From assembly GCA_013399305.1 (NCBI GenBank), contig VXAI01000065.1, positions 3,760,216 to 3,824,215 on the forward strand: a DNA stretch of 64,000 bases. The letters run 5' to 3'. This document shows, piece after piece, positions 21,798-32,651 of the stretch. The stretch comes from Rostratula benghalensis. Lineage: Eukaryota; Chordata; Aves; Charadriiformes; Rostratulidae. The translations under genes were made by a program, and so were the position numbers. Within the stretch, counting starts at the first letter, position 1; each line of letters starts with the position of its first letter. The notes beneath the pieces were generated by a model that saw only the letters and a list, made by a program, of their open reading frames with translations, did not search any database and was not told where the DNA came from.

Positions 21798-22800
21798 CCC
21801 CTGCCAGTGCAGGAACACCCAGATCAGGTCACACAGGAACACGTCCAGACGGGTTTTGAGTATCTCCAGAGAAGGAGACTCCACAACCTCTCTGGGCAGC
21901 CCATTCCAGTGTTCCATCACCCTCACTGTGAAAAAGTTTTTCTTCATATTTAAGTGAAACCTCTTATGTTCCAGCTTGCACTCATTGCCCCATTGTCTAT
22001 CATTGGCTGTCACTAAGAAGAGCCTGTCTCCATCCTCCTGACACTCAGCCTTTACATATTTATAAACATTCATGAGGTCACCCCTCAGTCTCCTCCAAGC
22101 TAAAGAGACCCAGCTCCCTCAGTCTTTCCTTGTATGGGAGATGCTCCACTCCCTTAATCATCTTTGTAGCTCTGCCCTGGACTCTCTCAAGCAGTTCCCT
22201 GTCCCTCTGGAACTGAGGGGCCCAGAACTGGACACAATATTCCAGATGGGGTCTGGAGTAGAGGGGGAGAGTAGAGGGGGAGGAGAATCTCTTTAGACCT
22301 ACTGACCACAGCCCTTCTAATACACCTCAGGATGCCATTGGCCTTCTTGGCCACAAGGACACAGTGCTGGCTCATGGTCATCCTGCTGTCTACCAGAACC
22401 CCCAGGTCCCTATCTCCTACACTGCTCTGCAACAGGTCAGTTCCCCACCTATATGGGTACCTGGGGTTGTTCTTGCCCAGATACAAGACTCTACACTTGC
22501 CCTTGTTATATTTCATTAAATTTCTTCCCGCCCATCTCTTCAGCCTGTCCATGTCTCTCTGGATGGCAGTGCAGCCTTCTGGTATGTCAGCCACTCCTCC
22601 CAGTTTTGTGTCACCAGCAAACTTGCTGATCATGCACTCCATTCCCTCATCCAAGTCATTGATGAATATATTAAATAGTACTGGTCCCAGTACCAATCCT
22701 TGAGGGACCCCACTAGGTACAGGCCTCCACTAGACTCCGTCCCATTGACCACAACTCTCTGGCTTCTTTCCTTCAGCCAGTTCAAAATCCCACCAATTAA
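21777..22800 (-). mobile_element. CR1 LINE fragment, inverted, with the best preserved reverse-transcriptase segment
   Basis: On the minus strand, 22187-22696 encodes 169 residues of CR1 reverse transcriptase without a stop. They start [15 protein letters not shown], pass the active-site region ([14 protein letters not shown] would be the functional motif, so Ala-Asp has become Gly-Asp) and continue to [20 protein letters not shown]. The last stretch is frameshifted by a small AGTAGAGGGGG tandem repeat near 22256-22282. A second piece (21783-22073) carries the C-terminal [14 protein letters not shown]. Its 3' end lacks the usual 50 or so terminal bases. Confidence 0.94.
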
Positions 22801-25800
22801 AGGATATCAGGCACTGGTAATTTTAAAAAGGAAGGATTATTTGGAAATAATTTATTTCCAGTATATCTCAACATAATTTTGTCTTCCACGCTTTATGACA
22901 CCATAAAATTCTTAACTTTTTCTTAGGATACTCATATCCCATAGGGGACAGATTGGGCCTGCTGTGGGAATTTGTATGTATTAGCACTGCAGAATGAAGA
23001 GGAGAGAAAACAAATGTTTTAAAAATCAAAAGACTTCTTCTTATTATATCCAGATAATCCAAACCAACCCTACATTTTGACATGTAGACCTTCAAGCTGC
23101 CAATTCTTGCAAAATGGACTATTTGCTACTGAGCTGGTACAATGGAAAATATGAATGGACCTTTTTTTGATCTGAATAAGACACTCAATTATAATAGTTG
23201 CATGTATTTTACAGCTGCATCTTTTTGGTTTATGCTGCTTTCTCAACATTCCTAGACAAATAAAGAAAATCATATAAACAAAGACTTTCAGCTACCTGAG
23301 CAGCAGACAATACATTGCGAGTTGGGAAATTATGTAACACTTTGTGCATATGAGCTCTGAAAACACATGTGGTCACCTTTCAACTTGTCTTTAAATTGCA
23401 AGCCTTCTATTCATGCTGCCTCCCTTCATATCTCTTTATTCTGTTTTTCATTGCAGGTGTTTTTGTCCTGATAATAATCTTATTAAAGTTGTCTGCTTTT
23501 GTTATTAGGAGTTTATGGCAATTCTAACAAATTGGAGTGGGAATAGAAATAGAATTAAGATTTTATACAGTCATATTAGTAGATTTTTGGGCAGCTCAAG
23601 ACAACCCAGCATCCAAAAGCAAGATCTTCCTATTACTTTGCTGTTACTGAAGGATTAAAAATGAAGACTGAAAACCCAGTTACAGTCCATACTGTCTAGC
23701 AAGTCTTGTGGTGAGAAAAGGAAATTTGTCAGAGGATCTCTAGGGTTTTAATGGATACAGGTTAAAGAGTAAATATTTTTATGGAGTGATCAATGGCATG
23801 TTATTAACACACCTAAGCAAAAGAGAAGAAAGTAATTTAAATTACTACTATGTGTCAGAGCCTGCTTTTGATGTTTTAGGTGATTTTTTTTTTTTAATTT
23901 AAGAAAAGCATGAACTTGCTTGTTCTTGAGGGCTTTTCCATCTTCTTTCACTCATAAGTTATCACTGTGCTATCTGCCACCAAACTCTAGAAGGCAGGTG
24001 CCATACATTCTTTAGAATGTATTAACACCAAAAGACAGCCAAGTGTAACCAAATTGACCCTGCCTGGATCAAACACAATTCCTGCTGACTTGGAAGTGAG
24101 TACTTATCTTTGAAGAATGTTAAAAAATTCGCAAAAAACTTGAATTCCAAGATATAAAAGTGAAAACCTTGTCCTACTGATAATTTTGGGAACTTTACTA
24201 CTGATTCTGATGGGGTTAAGATTTCATGAAGTGAAATCTGTGGGGTACTGGACATGTGCAACCCCAAATTCCAGCTGATCTGGTTTTAAGCATGTCCAAG
24301 GAGAGTAGTGCAAGGGCAGCATATATTTCTTTCACTATCCAGTCATAACATCCAACCAACCTGTGGAGGACTGTCATGTGCACTGTACTAAAGGAAATCT
24401 TCCACTTTCAGCTTCAATAGAAAGTCCCTCATAGCTACTATTATTCCCTAACGTGTACTGGTTTATACACTATTCATGTTCTTTGTTAATATTTTTAACA
24501 AGGAAATTCAGAGTTAGGAAGAAACTTAAAATGAAGCTAAAGCCATTAAGCATGGAAATGCATAGTCAGGACAGCTGTACTCTCTTCTGGGATCTCGCTT
24601 GTATTTAAATATTCATGTCTTCTTTGCACACTCTGAATGGAATCCCAAGAAGAATACGCTGTCTGAAGAACAGAGCATCACCAGGAAATATCATGGAGAT
24701 GAATGAGAGACAAGAATTTTGCCTGCAGTGAGCTGCTTGAGTAGATTCTCGTTAAAAGAATAAATTATAACATGCTGAAATAAATTGTTGCAAAAACTAA
24801 CATTTACTACAAAACAAACACAAGGATTGAATTTCAGATTTTCAAAAATAAATTTTATAAAGGCATCAGAAAAATTCCATCATTTAAAATTTGCTACCTG
24901 CAAAGAGGAATACTGATTTTCAAGGGAGATGTGTTCTTCAATTTTTAAGTAGCTAGAAATTCTACCAGTGAAACTAGCAACGAGTGCTGCCTTCTTTCTG
25001 CATTTTGGGACCATGTGAAGTTAAGTAGACTTGACATTTACTGCTGCAGAGTTTGAGAGCAAAAAGTTACGCTTTGCCATTGAACTGGCCATTCTTAGAG
25101 AAACTTGTAAGTGTTTCTTAGCACCACCAGTTATGTGTAACAAAAACATACCCAACTTATTACAAATGTCACTAACTATAGACACATTCTGTGGACAGGA
25201 TAAAAGTGACAAGACCATTCACCCTACAATCATGGAAGTGCAGCCACTGTCTTTAGAGAAGCAAGAACATCAACAAAATATTGCAAGAACTAAGTGGTTC
25301 CTGCATGTAGGCTACATGAACCCACTCAGTAAAATAATTCAGACTTCAAAACTCTGCTTTTTTCATTTAGGTATACATTTGTGATTGAAATTTAGATATA
25401 TCAGCTGAACCAAAACTTCAAAATGGAGTTCTCTTCATTGGTGCAAGACATCATTTTCCCTATGCCAAAAGGACACATCTTTGTAGACAACTTAGGTTCC
25501 ACAACTGTCACAGTTTATATCTTACATGTGCTACATGGAAGCTTCTAAATTCAACTGCAACTCATTTTTGGTTTTGAAATCTTAAGTAATACTGGGGGAA
25601 ACAGATATTAAATTTCTTTCTCTCTCAACTTTCTGACAAATATTAACAGGGCTATCTAAAATGCCTCTTCTACCTAAACAGATCTGCCTTTAGCTGCCCA
25701 TAATCCACGGTTTCCACACTGTCTACGCTGTTGCTCACTCTAGCAGTGTGGGGAGACCTACCTCCAGTTTCCAAATTCAGTTTGATGTTGGAGAAATCTG

Positions 25801-26040
25801 TATAATTGCTCATCTCAGCTACATTAACCATGCCACATCAGGTATAGGACCACTACATTAGGACCACAGTTTCTGTGGTCTCTACTGTAGTTGAAAGGTA
25901 AAGAAAGGGGAAAGGAGGCCTCACTGGAGTGTGATGTGTCTCATCTTTTCACTAATGCCACTTAGTTGTTTAAAATCTTTCATGGGAAAAGGGCTTCTTT
26001 TTGCTAATGACTGTGCAGAGAATCATGCCACTAAAAGCTG
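22801..26040. other. unique non-coding sequence
   Basis: AT-rich DNA with no CR1 and no exon I can support. A T13 tract lies near 23885. The ORF 25031-25384 (117 codons, plus) includes a GTAAGTGT site but no coherent exon boundaries. Confidence 0.4.
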
Positions 26041-26996
26041 AGCTAGCAATCTGCCCTTGCAGCAAAGTCAGCCAACAGAATCCTTGGCTCCATTAAGGAA
26101 AGCATTGCCAGCAGGTCAAGACAGGTGGCACTTTTCCTTCATCCGGTGCTGGGGAGACATGTCTGGGTGCCGGGTCCAGTCCTGGACTTGCCAGTACAGG
26201 ACAGTCAAGGACAAGGGGTGACCTCGTTAATGTTTATAAATATGTAAAGGGTGAGTGTCAGGAGGATGGAGCCAGGCTCTTCTCAGTGATGGCCAATGAC
26301 AGGACAAGGGGCGGGGGTGCAAGTTGGAACACAGGAGGTTCCATTTAAATATGAAGAAAAACTTCTTCACAGTGAGGGTGACGGAGCACTGGAAGGGGCT
26401 GCCCAGAGAGGTTGTGGAGTCTCCTTCTCTGGAGACATTCAAAACCCATCTGGACGCGTTCCTGTGTGACCTGATCTAGGTGTTCCTGTTCTGGCAGGGG
26501 GATTGGGCTAGATGATCTTTCAAGGTCCTTTCCAATCCTTGATACTCCGTGATTCTGTGATTCTGTGATACCAGTCCATGCAAGTCCAGCACTGGGCTAC
26601 AATGTTCATCAAACTGGAGCATCTCTTATCTGAGGAGAGGCTGAGAGAGCTGAAAGAATGGTCTGGGAGAACCTATCCATGTGTATAAATACCTGAAGGG
26701 AGGGGAAAGAAGAAGGAATGGGACTCTTCTCACAAGTGCCCATTGAAAAAGGCAGAGTCAAACAGCACAAATTAAAACCCAGAAAATTCTATCCAGACAC
26801 AAGAGAACACCTTTTACTGTGTTGATGGTCAAACACTTGAATGGGTTTCCCAGAAATACTGTGGAGTCTCCACTTGTGGAGATATTCAAAATATGACTGA
26901 ACACTATCCTGGGCAACCTGCTCTAGCTGATCCTGCTTAAGATGGGGCTGGACTAGCTGATTTCTGTAATTCAAGAGGTCCCTTCCAACCTATATG
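26041..26996 (+). mobile_element. older CR1, split by a nested younger CR1
   Basis: The outer element is in two parts, 26041-26211 and 26570-26996. The first part corresponds to the segment equivalent to [20 protein letters not shown] and stops near CCAGTACAGGACAG. The second resumes at the matching point (GTCCAGCACTGGGC) and runs through ERLRELKEWSG to a diverged 3' end, GGTCCCTTCCAACCTATATGA. Together they reconstitute a contiguous CR1 order, so the middle is an insertion. Confidence 0.85.
26212..26569 (+). mobile_element. young CR1 nested inside the older CR1
   Basis: About 358 bases of the C-terminal region and complete 3' UTR. Landmarks: GTTTATAAATATGTAAAGGG, then GGAGTCTCCTTCTCTGGAG, then the tail TGATTCTGTGATTCTGTGAT. 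It is very close to the copy at 46704-47110 read on the other strand, and much less diverged than its host element. Confidence 0.88.
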
Positions 26997-29900
26997 AGAA
27001 CAAAAATCTCTGTAGAAGGTAGGGGCATAAAGAGGGTATGAGTATCTCCCTTTTGAAGACATGACATTACATTTTGAAGGTTAGCCTATTTGCCCCTTTA
27101 CATTGGTTTCCTGTCTTCATATCAAACTGAGATACCATGGGATGGGGATAAAGGGAAGACACTGCATTATAGCTGAGAGCTATTAATTTGTATGTGAACC
27201 TGGCAGGGAGCCTCATCTTCTCTGGGAGAAGTCCCTTCCAAAATTTCAGCCTTGGGCAGAGGAGAAAGCCAAAATGCTCTGTACATCCTGCTTAGAGGAC
27301 CTTTTTTCCCCTGGTGGGCCAGAAGATGAAGGAAGAACTGTTACAAGCTGGGTAAGAACAAGAATGCAAGAAGAAGCACCCTTTGCAACCTCACAAGTAT
27401 GCCTAAAGGACACTCAAGAATGATGAAGGGCATAGAGCAGAGATAGTTAATAATAGATATAATTATTTTTATTAATTTTGTCTAGTTTTGCATATTTCCT
27501 CATGTTAGATGAAGTGCTCTTGTGCTTGTAAGCCACAGAATAATTACTTCTTTCATCCCTGGCACAGTGCTAGGAGGTGCACTGAAGTCCTGCAGCATCC
27601 ATGCACTGGAACAGAGGAAAATGGGAAATGCTCAGGCTACTTTAGCAATGCAGGAACTGAGCACTACCTGAGAGTAAGTTGAGCTTCCTGCTCTTACTTT
27701 TCTGAGGTAAAGAGAAGTAAGATTTACTTCTTCATCCACAAAAGGTTCCCAGTGGGAATGAGCACAGACATGATGGTGCAGATTAACTAGGGTCTTCCAA
27801 AACGAGACCAAATCTGGAAGCCTGCAGAGGATGAAGGTTACCCAAACTTTTTCAGCTGTCTCAGGAGTAAGATGACATATTTCATGGCATCTCAGAAAAG
27901 AACACAAACAGCAGCAGCAAATTAAGCAAAATAGTTTGAGGTGAACAGAACAGCTAGGAAATTCTTAAGATCAGTATCTAGGAACATGACAGAATCTAGT
28001 GAGTAATTATAAATAATTCACTGCTATGTCAAAAACTTTGAGGATCACATAATTCTTTATATTTCTGAGAAGGAGGAATGCAGGTTTCTGGTTTTTCTTT
28101 GTCAGAGCCAACAGTGACAGTATCATATTTTTCTGCATTCAGTGAAGGAAGTGACAGAATTGTCAGTTCAGTTTTATATAACAGAAGGTTACTTCTCTCA
28201 CCAATAACACACACCACATTTATGTTTAAAAAAAAAAAAAAAGTAAAGCATGTAAGGTAAACAAAAACTTTTCTGCAGAATTACATCCTGTAGTTTTCCA
28301 CTTTGGAAACAGGGCTAGAGACAGGAACAGAAGAGAATTACCAAAGATACCTACTTCTCACTGAGCTGTGACAGAGACTTACATTACACTCATTTTCATG
28401 CAGAGGATGCCATTTGCATATGAGTTATATCCTTGTCACACTGGAGCAAGGGAGTCAGCATCTAGCTAAATCTTCCCATGTGGAAGATGTTTTGTTGGCC
28501 TGTGGCACCTTATCAGCAGAGAGAAAAGGAGTGGCATAATATGGAAAAGACCTCATTCTTCCTGAACCTTGCTAAAGCTGTTCAAGAAATCAAGGTAGCC
28601 TCAGGTTGCACTGGTGCTCTGAATCCTCACTTCACCACTGGTATCTTCCCTTTTCAACAGAGTACCCTCATAGGAGACTACAGAGAGGAAAACCTCCCTC
28701 TACAGTCCCGAAGGAATTGCTCTTTAAAGTAACTTATGGCTTGTAGGGAGAAGACTGACTTACTATCCATGGCCAACATTTTCATACAAAATACTTTCCA
28801 TGATTTTCCTTCCCCTCCTCCCACTGCAAAAATAACAACATACTTTTATTAAAAAATGTCAGGCGACCTTTGTAAATCCTACACTTTCATAAACCAGCTG
28901 TGTCTGTTTCAAAACCAGGATGATGATATCTGAGGTACAGGACTCCAAAGGAAAAAAGCCACAAATGATCAACAATTGCCATGATTTATGTTTGAGTCGA
29001 ATGGATTTTGGATTGGGGCCTGACCAACACAGCAAGTCTGATGATGCCATCCATATTCATATGGGTAATGCTGTTATGAACGGTCCGGCTCACTAGTTGG
29101 TGAATAAAGGATTGCCAGACCAGCACTTAAGCAGAAGCAAATACAGCACAGGATTTCCTGGGGATTAATGACTGGCTGGGAGTTGATGATAGCCTGATGC
29201 ACAGGCAGTCATTAATCTTAATCCTCGGGAAATGATCTCTACCAAGGTCATTATTTCTCTAACAAGATAAAAGCAAACAAAAAAATAATGTCATACAGAT
29301 ATTTTTATTTTTAATGAACGATGAGGTTCCAACTGTAATGTAAAGTTCACATCCCATTAACGAAAACCCTATGTATTTGCCTGTTAGCGTGGTTGACCTC
29401 TTGTCTTAGAAGCTTGAAGCCAAGACCAAGATTTTGAAGAGAAGTCTTCCTTGGCTTAGGGTGTTAAATCCACAGCATGGTTGCATACCTGCCTGAACGC
29501 AGGCACTCCCACTGATTTCAGATGTTACCCATCTGTCAGAGGTGGGCTGAACACTTTGCAAGCCCACTGATCCCAGAGAGTTTACGAAGTTGGCTTTCAC
29601 AAGACAGGCACAAGCCATGGTAAAACCACATTTCTGTGGAAACAGAAAAGGAAGGAGTAGTTTCAAGTGTGTGGACTTACAACAGGATCACTCTCTTTAT
29701 CTACATTTCATGGAAGGTAAAAAACTGAAGGTCATTTCTCTCTCATTTTATATTTTCCTCCTTACAATCAAGTGCATTTTTAAGAGGTTCTCAATTAAAG
29801 TAGAGGTTGGTTCTGACTTCACAAATGAATTATTCAGGACTAAATATGATGAGCTGGATTTCTATAAATACACCACATGCTAATGTAAGAATAACACTGT

Positions 29901-31228
29901 GTAGGTCAAGCTGACCTTTAATTCTCACACAGCCTGTTTATACATTCTATACTGCTTATGCTATCACGAGGACTTAGATAGGGCTTCTTCTCTGTCAGCC
30001 TTTCAAAGTCCACATGAGTCAAAATGATAGTGCACTGTTCCTTTTCATGCCTGCATCTTCCCTGCAATTATTCAAGAGAAAGTAACAGTCAACTTTACCA
30101 CCGACATAATGAAAAGCTGGATCTCCCAGCAGCAGTGCAACAACTAGAAATTTTACTTTCAACAGTGTTATTTGCGTGGAAGCTGTGAAGAGTCAAGCAT
30201 GGAGTTCCCAGACTTTATGAATGCTTTTCCAGGGACTGAAGATGCATCCCTTGGCTGTGCCAGCTGCAGGGCTGCAGGCATCTGCTTGGGAAGTGCTTTG
30301 ACTGATGGACCCAGCAGGCCAGAAGGAGAGCAAGTGCTGAGGAAGCCATTGTACAGGAAGAGGCCAAAAGAAGGTGGGTGTAGATGAGTGAGATGCAGTA
30401 TAATGGAATGCAAAGGAAATAAACAGTAGCAAAATGGGGAAAAAGGAAATGAAAGGGGGAGGAGGATGGAAGGAGTACGCCCACGTGTGAGGGGTGTCAG
30501 CGTACCTGTGTATGTGTCAGCTCTGATTCACAACTTTCTCACTTTTTTTCCTTTGAAAATGGTGCTCTGTAATGTTCTCATATGCTGTTCTTTTGCTGCA
30601 TATCCAACAAATACAGCCAATGATGTAATGGTTTTGACTTACTGATCTAAGTCATCATCTGGCAGAAATACTGAGGGGATCTAAGCTGACTAAAATGGTA
30701 CAGAGAAACACTTAGAAACTCTTTCAGCTATTCCTTTGAGTCTTATCCATAATTATCCACACTCTTGAAAGAAAACCTTTGACCTCACAGGTTGTGCACC
30801 AGATCCATCACATTTCATTGCATGAGTGCAACCAAGCTCATTTTTTTGCTTACACACATCTCAAAAACTAACACAAATCACTTGTTTACTTCTTTATTAT
30901 GTCTGCGTGTTGTGTTGTTTTGTTTTCTTTTTTTTTGTAGTAGGAAAGGTCGTGTGAAGAGGACAAAGCTGTAGGGGCCAGAGAAGGCACCAGGTAATCC
31001 TTTACATTTCTACAACCTCCAGATGATGTGTTTATATAGCAAATGACTGCAGAATATTAAAACACAAGAGGATTAAAACACAAGAACATGGTGAGAGTTT
31101 TGTAGGTAAAACTCATACAGAGCCAAATAGATTATCAATACAGCAGGTACCCATATCTTATCACACATATTTTTAAATGTAAGATTCAAGTACAGTGCCA
31201 TCCAAGTTTGTTATCTAGTATTACCTAC
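26997..31228. other. unique non-coding sequence
   Basis: No CR1 and no convincing exon. It contains a perfect 15-base oestrogen-response-type palindrome at 29903-29917 (annotated), an octamer ATTTGCAT at about 28412-28419 and an A15 run near 28229. A plus-strand segment at about 30949-30992 has a superb T-rich acceptor and a GTAATC donor but stops in all frames. On the minus strand a strong acceptor (CTTGCTCCAG, 28436) and donor (28377) bracket 58 bases that also contain stops in every frame. Confidence 0.4.
29903..29917. promoter_or_regulatory. perfect consensus oestrogen response element
   Basis: AGGTCAAGCTGACCT is a perfect inverted repeat of AGGTCA with a 3-base spacer, the textbook oestrogen-receptor binding consensus. 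With twelve specified bases, a chance match in a 64-kb window is unlikely (about 0.4 percent by simple base counting at equal composition). Function as an enhancer in this tissue or gene is inference. Confidence 0.5.
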
Positions 31229-31256
31229 CTTGGCCAGCCACAGTATTTATATCAAA
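31229..31256 (-). CDS. weak 28-base exon candidate that would bridge the chain
   Basis: Acceptor CTGGTTTAG (poor pyrimidine tract), donor CAAG|GTAGGT. It reads FDINTVAGQ in phase 0 and leaves a G. That is exactly the phase needed to link the phase-0 exon 34952-34990 to the exon 15099-15149, giving GAG at the junction. The phase fit is suggestive; the acceptor is unconvincing. Confidence 0.25.
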
Positions 31257-31625
31257 CTAAACCAGCTTTTCTTTTATGGAGGTTTGCAGAGTTATCAAAA
31301 TACAGAGTAATGAATGTAAACACTTCAAATCTCAGGAAACAGTATGAGCATTCAGTGGAAATACCCAACACTCCTGTGTAGTATTGGAAGGCCCTATGTC
31401 TGCCTTCCAAACTACTAGCAGTGCAAAAGACCTTAAAAGTAATTCTGCCTACAAAGGAGGTGGTGCTTCAGAAAAGGTTAATGGCCATAATGTGTGACAG
31501 AAAAGCAGGTGGGGTTTTTTCACATTTCTCCTACACATATGGGACTATCTAAAAGCATAAACACAGAGTTCCACATACAAAAAAATATTTAGTGAATGGA
31601 CTCTTATGTTGGTGCTCTTCTGCTC

Positions 31626-31657
31626 TCTTTAATTAAAATTTGAATTTTAATTAAAGA
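31626..31657. repeat. perfect 15-base inverted repeat, 2-base loop
   Basis: TCTTTAATTAAAATT and its exact reverse complement AATTTTAATTAAAGA are separated by TG. The stem is AT-rich and nearly uninterrupted, so it could extrude as a cruciform or act as a symmetric homeodomain (TAATTA) site. Confidence 0.8.
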
Positions 31658-32605
31658 AGTCAGTGGAAATTTGAAATATTAGTTCCTTTGATATTAACAT
31701 CAACTTAGATGTCTGCATATACACAAGCTATTTTCCATTGTCTTCTTGGCCATTTCTTCATGAAAGTTGTGTATTAAAATACAGTATTTACTGCAAATGT
31801 AGGTAGATTTTGTTTCCCTTTGTAAATTTTAACTCAGTGTGTCAGTTTTAATGAAATGTGCAGGTTGTTATCACCTTGCTCTTATTTAAAGGCCACAAGA
31901 CCTTTATATTGCAATTTTTGAAGAATATTAATTCCAGGACAAATATAAAAAGTTTGGAGAGGGGAAAAACCCCAAACAAACAGTAAAGTACTGTAAGCCA
32001 AGAAACGCTGAAGGAAAATTTACTGAAGTAAAATAAATAAGATTTATCCATTGCAGTGATTTTAATCAATCCAGATTGATCCCAGGTGTTTTACTGACAT
32101 AATAAAGAACAGCTAATTCTTTAGTGTTTGGCTTTTGTGTCTCCCTAGATGGACTTCAGATTTCCAAACCCTTTTTTTCCTACAATGGGGAAGCCTCTGG
32201 ATCACACTACATGGTGTAGGCTTGCTACATGGGAAAAGATTTGAACTCTACACAAGCTTTGTCTAGTAAACAAGTGAAACAAGCTTCAGCCATGGAAAAC
32301 TACCTGAGAACTGATCTTACTTCTGAATCTTCATTAAGTTCAAATTGAACTTCAGTAGACCAGCCAACATTTCTATCTTTCTTGTGGTCTTAAATCTGTC
32401 ATAAAACTCATGCTAATGAGCTCTTCCTAATCTGCTTCTGTTCTCTCTTATTTTTAAAACATATTTGATGAAGTATATTTACTGCTTCAGATGATTATTA
32501 TTTTTATTTGTGTTAGTGCTATTTGAGACACCACAGATGCATCGACAGCCCAGGCGTTTTGCTTTAAGAGAAAAGGGGGGTGCAAAGAATTATAATGAAA
32601 AAATT

Positions 32606-32651
32606 AATTTTTCACTAAAAAGTGAAATTTTTCATCAAAAAGTGAAAAATT
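32606..32651. repeat. compound inverted repeat built from two tandem hairpins
   Basis: Outer arms AATTTTTCACT (32606-32616) and AGTGAAAAATT (32641-32651) match perfectly. Inside, TTTCACT/AGTGAAA (32610-32627) and ATTTTTCA/TGAAAAAT (32627-32650) each form their own stem. TTTTTCA and AAAAAGTGAAA occur twice, 20 bases apart, so the structure probably arose by duplicating one small palindrome. Confidence 0.75.

Noticed and set aside
28378..28435. Minus-strand exon with strong acceptor and donor
   Set aside because: Stops in all three frames; at best a non-coding exon.
30949..30992. Plus-strand exon after a T-rich acceptor
   Set aside because: All three frames contain stops within about 44 bases.
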